Shown here: positions 5,512 through 5,865 of the stretch, one piece after another
Numbering within the stretch: position 1 is the stretch's first letter
How the letters are laid out: every line of letters starts with the position of its first letter
Origin: Desulfobacula sp.
Lineage (GTDB): Bacteria; Desulfobacterota; Desulfobacteria; Desulfobacterales; Desulfobacteraceae
DNA: 5,865 nt
Direction of reading: 5' to 3'
NCBI GenBank assembly: GCA_027858355.1
Contig: JAQICW010000738.1
Span: 1 to 5,865, forward strand
Program-made: the position numbers and the translations under genes
Notes under the pieces: model-generated
Database searches by the model: none
Told to the model about the DNA's origin: nothing
What the model saw: the letters and a program-made list of their open reading frames with translations, nothing else

Positions 5512-5865
5512 ATGACTTCTAAGGGTAACAACAAAGCCAACCTGACTGTTGCAGAGGCACTTCGATTCCAGAAAGATCGTGAAAACACTTATCGGGAAAA
5601 GGCTCTCAAACTTTTCCCCTGGATCTGCGGCCATTGTGGTCGCGAGTTTGATGGCAAACGTCTGCGCGAGCTAACCGTTCACCATAAAGACCACAACCAT
5701 GACAACAATCCTCCGGACGGCAGCAACTGGGAGCTTTTGTGCATTTACTGCCATGACAATGAGCACTCCCGGGACCAGGTTGCCGATGCCTATGACATAG
5801 AGGCGCCTGCCAATTCCTCAGAAAATGGTGGTGGCGTTAACCCTTTTGCCGGATTAGGGGATTTA
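5512..5865 (+). CDS. yajD: YajD-type HNH nuclease (3' end cut by the window edge)
   Basis: The first 118 residues of an HNH endonuclease-like protein closely matching the E. coli YajD pattern: YREKALKLFPW-x-CGHC (27-42), LRELTVHHKDHNHDNN (51-66), DGSNWELLCIYCHDNEHS (69-86) and the C-terminal NPFAGL (110-115). Zinc-ribbon cysteines are C39, C42, C77 and C80. Likely HNH residues are His57/His58, Asn72 and His81, with H85 also conserved. These predict a zinc-supported, divalent-metal nuclease fold; the cellular substrate of YajD is not known. The frame runs off the window without a stop, but since YajD also ends shortly after NPFA-x-L, only a short tail should be missing. ATG 5512 has a good AGAGGA (5501-5506) 5 nt upstream. 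It follows the DUF362 gene by 36 bp in the same direction, suggesting one transcript, though a functional link is not obvious. Compared with E. coli YajD it has a longer polar N-terminal extension before the conserved core. Confidence 0.9.
   Translation, partial: MTSKGNNKANLTVAEALRFQKDRENTYREKALKLFPWICGHCGREFDGKRLRELTVHHKDHNHDNNPPDGSNWELLCIYCHDNEHSRDQVADAYDIEAPANSSENGGGVNPFAGLGDL

Overview
The window carries six convincing protein genes plus two small, probably decayed ones. Moderate GC, a DUF362 protein with an eight-cysteine ferredoxin tail, a QueG-like iron-sulfur protein and a typical single-domain universal stress protein together suggest an anaerobic, sulfate-reducing deltaproteobacterium (Desulfobacteraceae-like). 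This placement is inference from gene content; there is no rRNA or phylogenetic marker here. No tRNA, rRNA, CRISPR array, transposase or prophage gene was seen.

Layout. Positions 1-295 hold a small forward ORF with a good ribosome binding site; it looks like the N-terminal stub of an effector-binding-domain protein. After a 291-bp gap with a plausible promoter come two forward genes: a TIP30/HTATIP2-like NAD(P)-binding oxidoreductase (587-1261) and a cation diffusion facilitator (1382-2308) whose metal site reads Asn-Asp-Asp-Asp, a manganese-type pattern. Positions 2309-2782 are gene-poor. They hold a perfect 10-bp inverted repeat, the N-terminal half of a GNAT acetyltransferase (2454-2675), and a large stem-loop (2723-2760) just beyond the end of the next gene.

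The strand then switches. A universal stress protein (2783-3238) and a QueG-like 4Fe-4S protein (3339-4253) are read leftward. A compact intergenic region with an operator-like dyad separates the latter from a divergent rightward pair: a DUF362/2[4Fe-4S] ferredoxin protein (4408-5475) and a YajD-type HNH nuclease (5512 to the window edge, missing only its last residues).

How the parts fit. The central 3.3-5.5 kb region is a divergent pair of iron-sulfur proteins that may share a control region and plausibly a redox pathway. The QueG-like protein has lost the catalytic aspartate of epoxyqueuosine reductase and has altered cysteine spacing, so it is probably not a queuosine enzyme. The universal stress protein and the metal exporter fit a stress or metal-homeostasis setting but show no direct link to the redox pair. 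No complete new multi-gene system is evident; the redox pair is the best candidate for undescribed biology.
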